A DNA stretch of 64,000 bases from Sphingomonas ginsengisoli An et al. 2013. GTDB taxonomy: Bacteria; Pseudomonadota; Alphaproteobacteria; Sphingomonadales; Sphingomonadaceae. Position 1 is the stretch's first letter, and each line of letters opens with the position of its first letter. Shown one piece after another: positions 63,588 to 64,000 of the stretch. The stretch spans positions 930,001-994,000 of the forward strand of contig NZ_CP045434.1 in the NCBI RefSeq assembly GCF_009363895.1, read 5' to 3'. A program made the position numbers and the translations under genes. The notes under the pieces were generated by a model. It did not search any database. It was not told where the DNA came from and saw only the letters and a list, made by a program, of their open reading frames with translations.

Positions 63588-64000
63588 GCGAGCTCCTTCG
63601 CCAGCGCCTCAATATCGTCGATGGTGAGCAGGCTCGTCACCTTGGCGTCGGGTGCGGTGCGTTTGACCATGGGTCCAAGCACCTTGCCGCCCAGTTCGAC
63701 GAATTCCTCGACCCCGGCGGCGACCATCTCCTGAACGCTCTCGCGCCAGCGGACCATGCCGGTCACCTGCTCGACCAGCAGCTCGCGGATGCGCGCGGGA
63801 TCGCTGACCGCCGCGGCGATGATATTGGCGAACACCGGTACTGCCGGCGCCATGAGGTCAATGCTCCCGAGCGCCTCCGCCATGCGGTCGGCGGCGGGCT
63901 GCATCAGCGGGCAGTGGAACGGCGCCGACACCGGCAGCAGCACCGCGCGCTTGGCGCCATGATCCTTGGCGATGGCCACCGCGCGCTCGATCGCGCTGCG
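63584..64000 (-). CDS. fabD: malonyl CoA-acyl carrier protein transacylase, C-terminal part
   Basis: Open to the right window edge; 138 residues of the C-terminal half remain. The catalytic His is in LPVSAPFHCPLMQPAADRMA, followed by IPVFANI-type text (VPVFANIIAAAV), QVTGMVRWRESVQEMV and ELGGKVLGPMVKRTAPDA, all typical of FabD. The nucleophile GHSLG motif lies outside the window. Loads malonyl onto ACP. Upstream of and overlapping fabG. Confidence 0.95.

Overview
The window is about 64 kb of high-GC chromosome that looks like a member of the Sphingomonadaceae (Alphaproteobacteria; Sphingomonas or a close relative). The grounds are an F0 ATP synthase operon in the order atpI-atpB-atpE-atpF'-atpF with no F1 genes beside it, a GTTC-N7-GTTC LexA box in front of recA, a textbook alphaproteobacterial RpoH promoter in front of dnaK, a PEPxxWA-CTERM surface protein, and several families of short palindromic repeats of the kind scattered through sphingomonad genomes. 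I found no rRNA, tRNA or CRISPR array.

Layout. 1-4.2 kb: tail of a GIY-YIG protein, then dnaG-rpoD. 4.2-5.7 kb: an AT-richer two-gene cassette (membrane coiled-coil protein plus TPR protein). 5.9-10.4 kb: small hypothetical proteins, an aldo/keto reductase, a DUF2059 protein and a lone terminase pair resembling the start of a gene-transfer-agent cluster. 10.5-20 kb: recA with its SOS box, an MFS transporter, GST, a Tat-type M24 peptidase, a VWA protein, a soluble chemotaxis-type transducer, an esterase and a SUKH-domain protein. 20-24.3 kb: an accessory, lower-GC stretch with a PEP-CTERM protein, a fatty acid hydroxylase, four copies of one palindromic repeat, a heavily decayed pseudogene, an operator-like AT-rich palindrome and very few intact genes. 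24.3-31.6 kb: a large VIT/VWA/DUF2135 exported protein, a polytopic GT-C-like membrane protein, another MFS transporter and an AI-2E family transporter.

31.7-48 kb is a catabolic region. One minus-strand run carries paaA-paaB-paaC-paaE followed closely by an aromatic aminotransferase, a fused E1 alpha/beta and an E2 of a 2-oxoacid dehydrogenase. paaG and paaZ lie nearby on the plus strand. Read together, the genes suggest phenylalanine -> phenylpyruvate -> phenylacetyl-CoA directly by oxidative decarboxylation, then ring epoxidation (PaaABCE), isomerisation (PaaG) and ring opening (PaaZ). No phenylacetate-CoA ligase is present in the window. This is the most interesting system here; the substrate of the dehydrogenase is inferred from context only.

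48-64 kb is mostly housekeeping: the F0 operon, a ydbH-ynbE-ydbL envelope lipid-homeostasis operon, radC, a DJ-1/PfpI protein, purB, an alpha/beta hydrolase, dnaK and dnaJ separated by an intrinsic terminator, and fabG followed by the C-terminal part of fabD cut by the window edge. Where the longest reading frame was clearly over-extended, I moved the start to the codon supported by family length, signal peptide or ribosome binding site.
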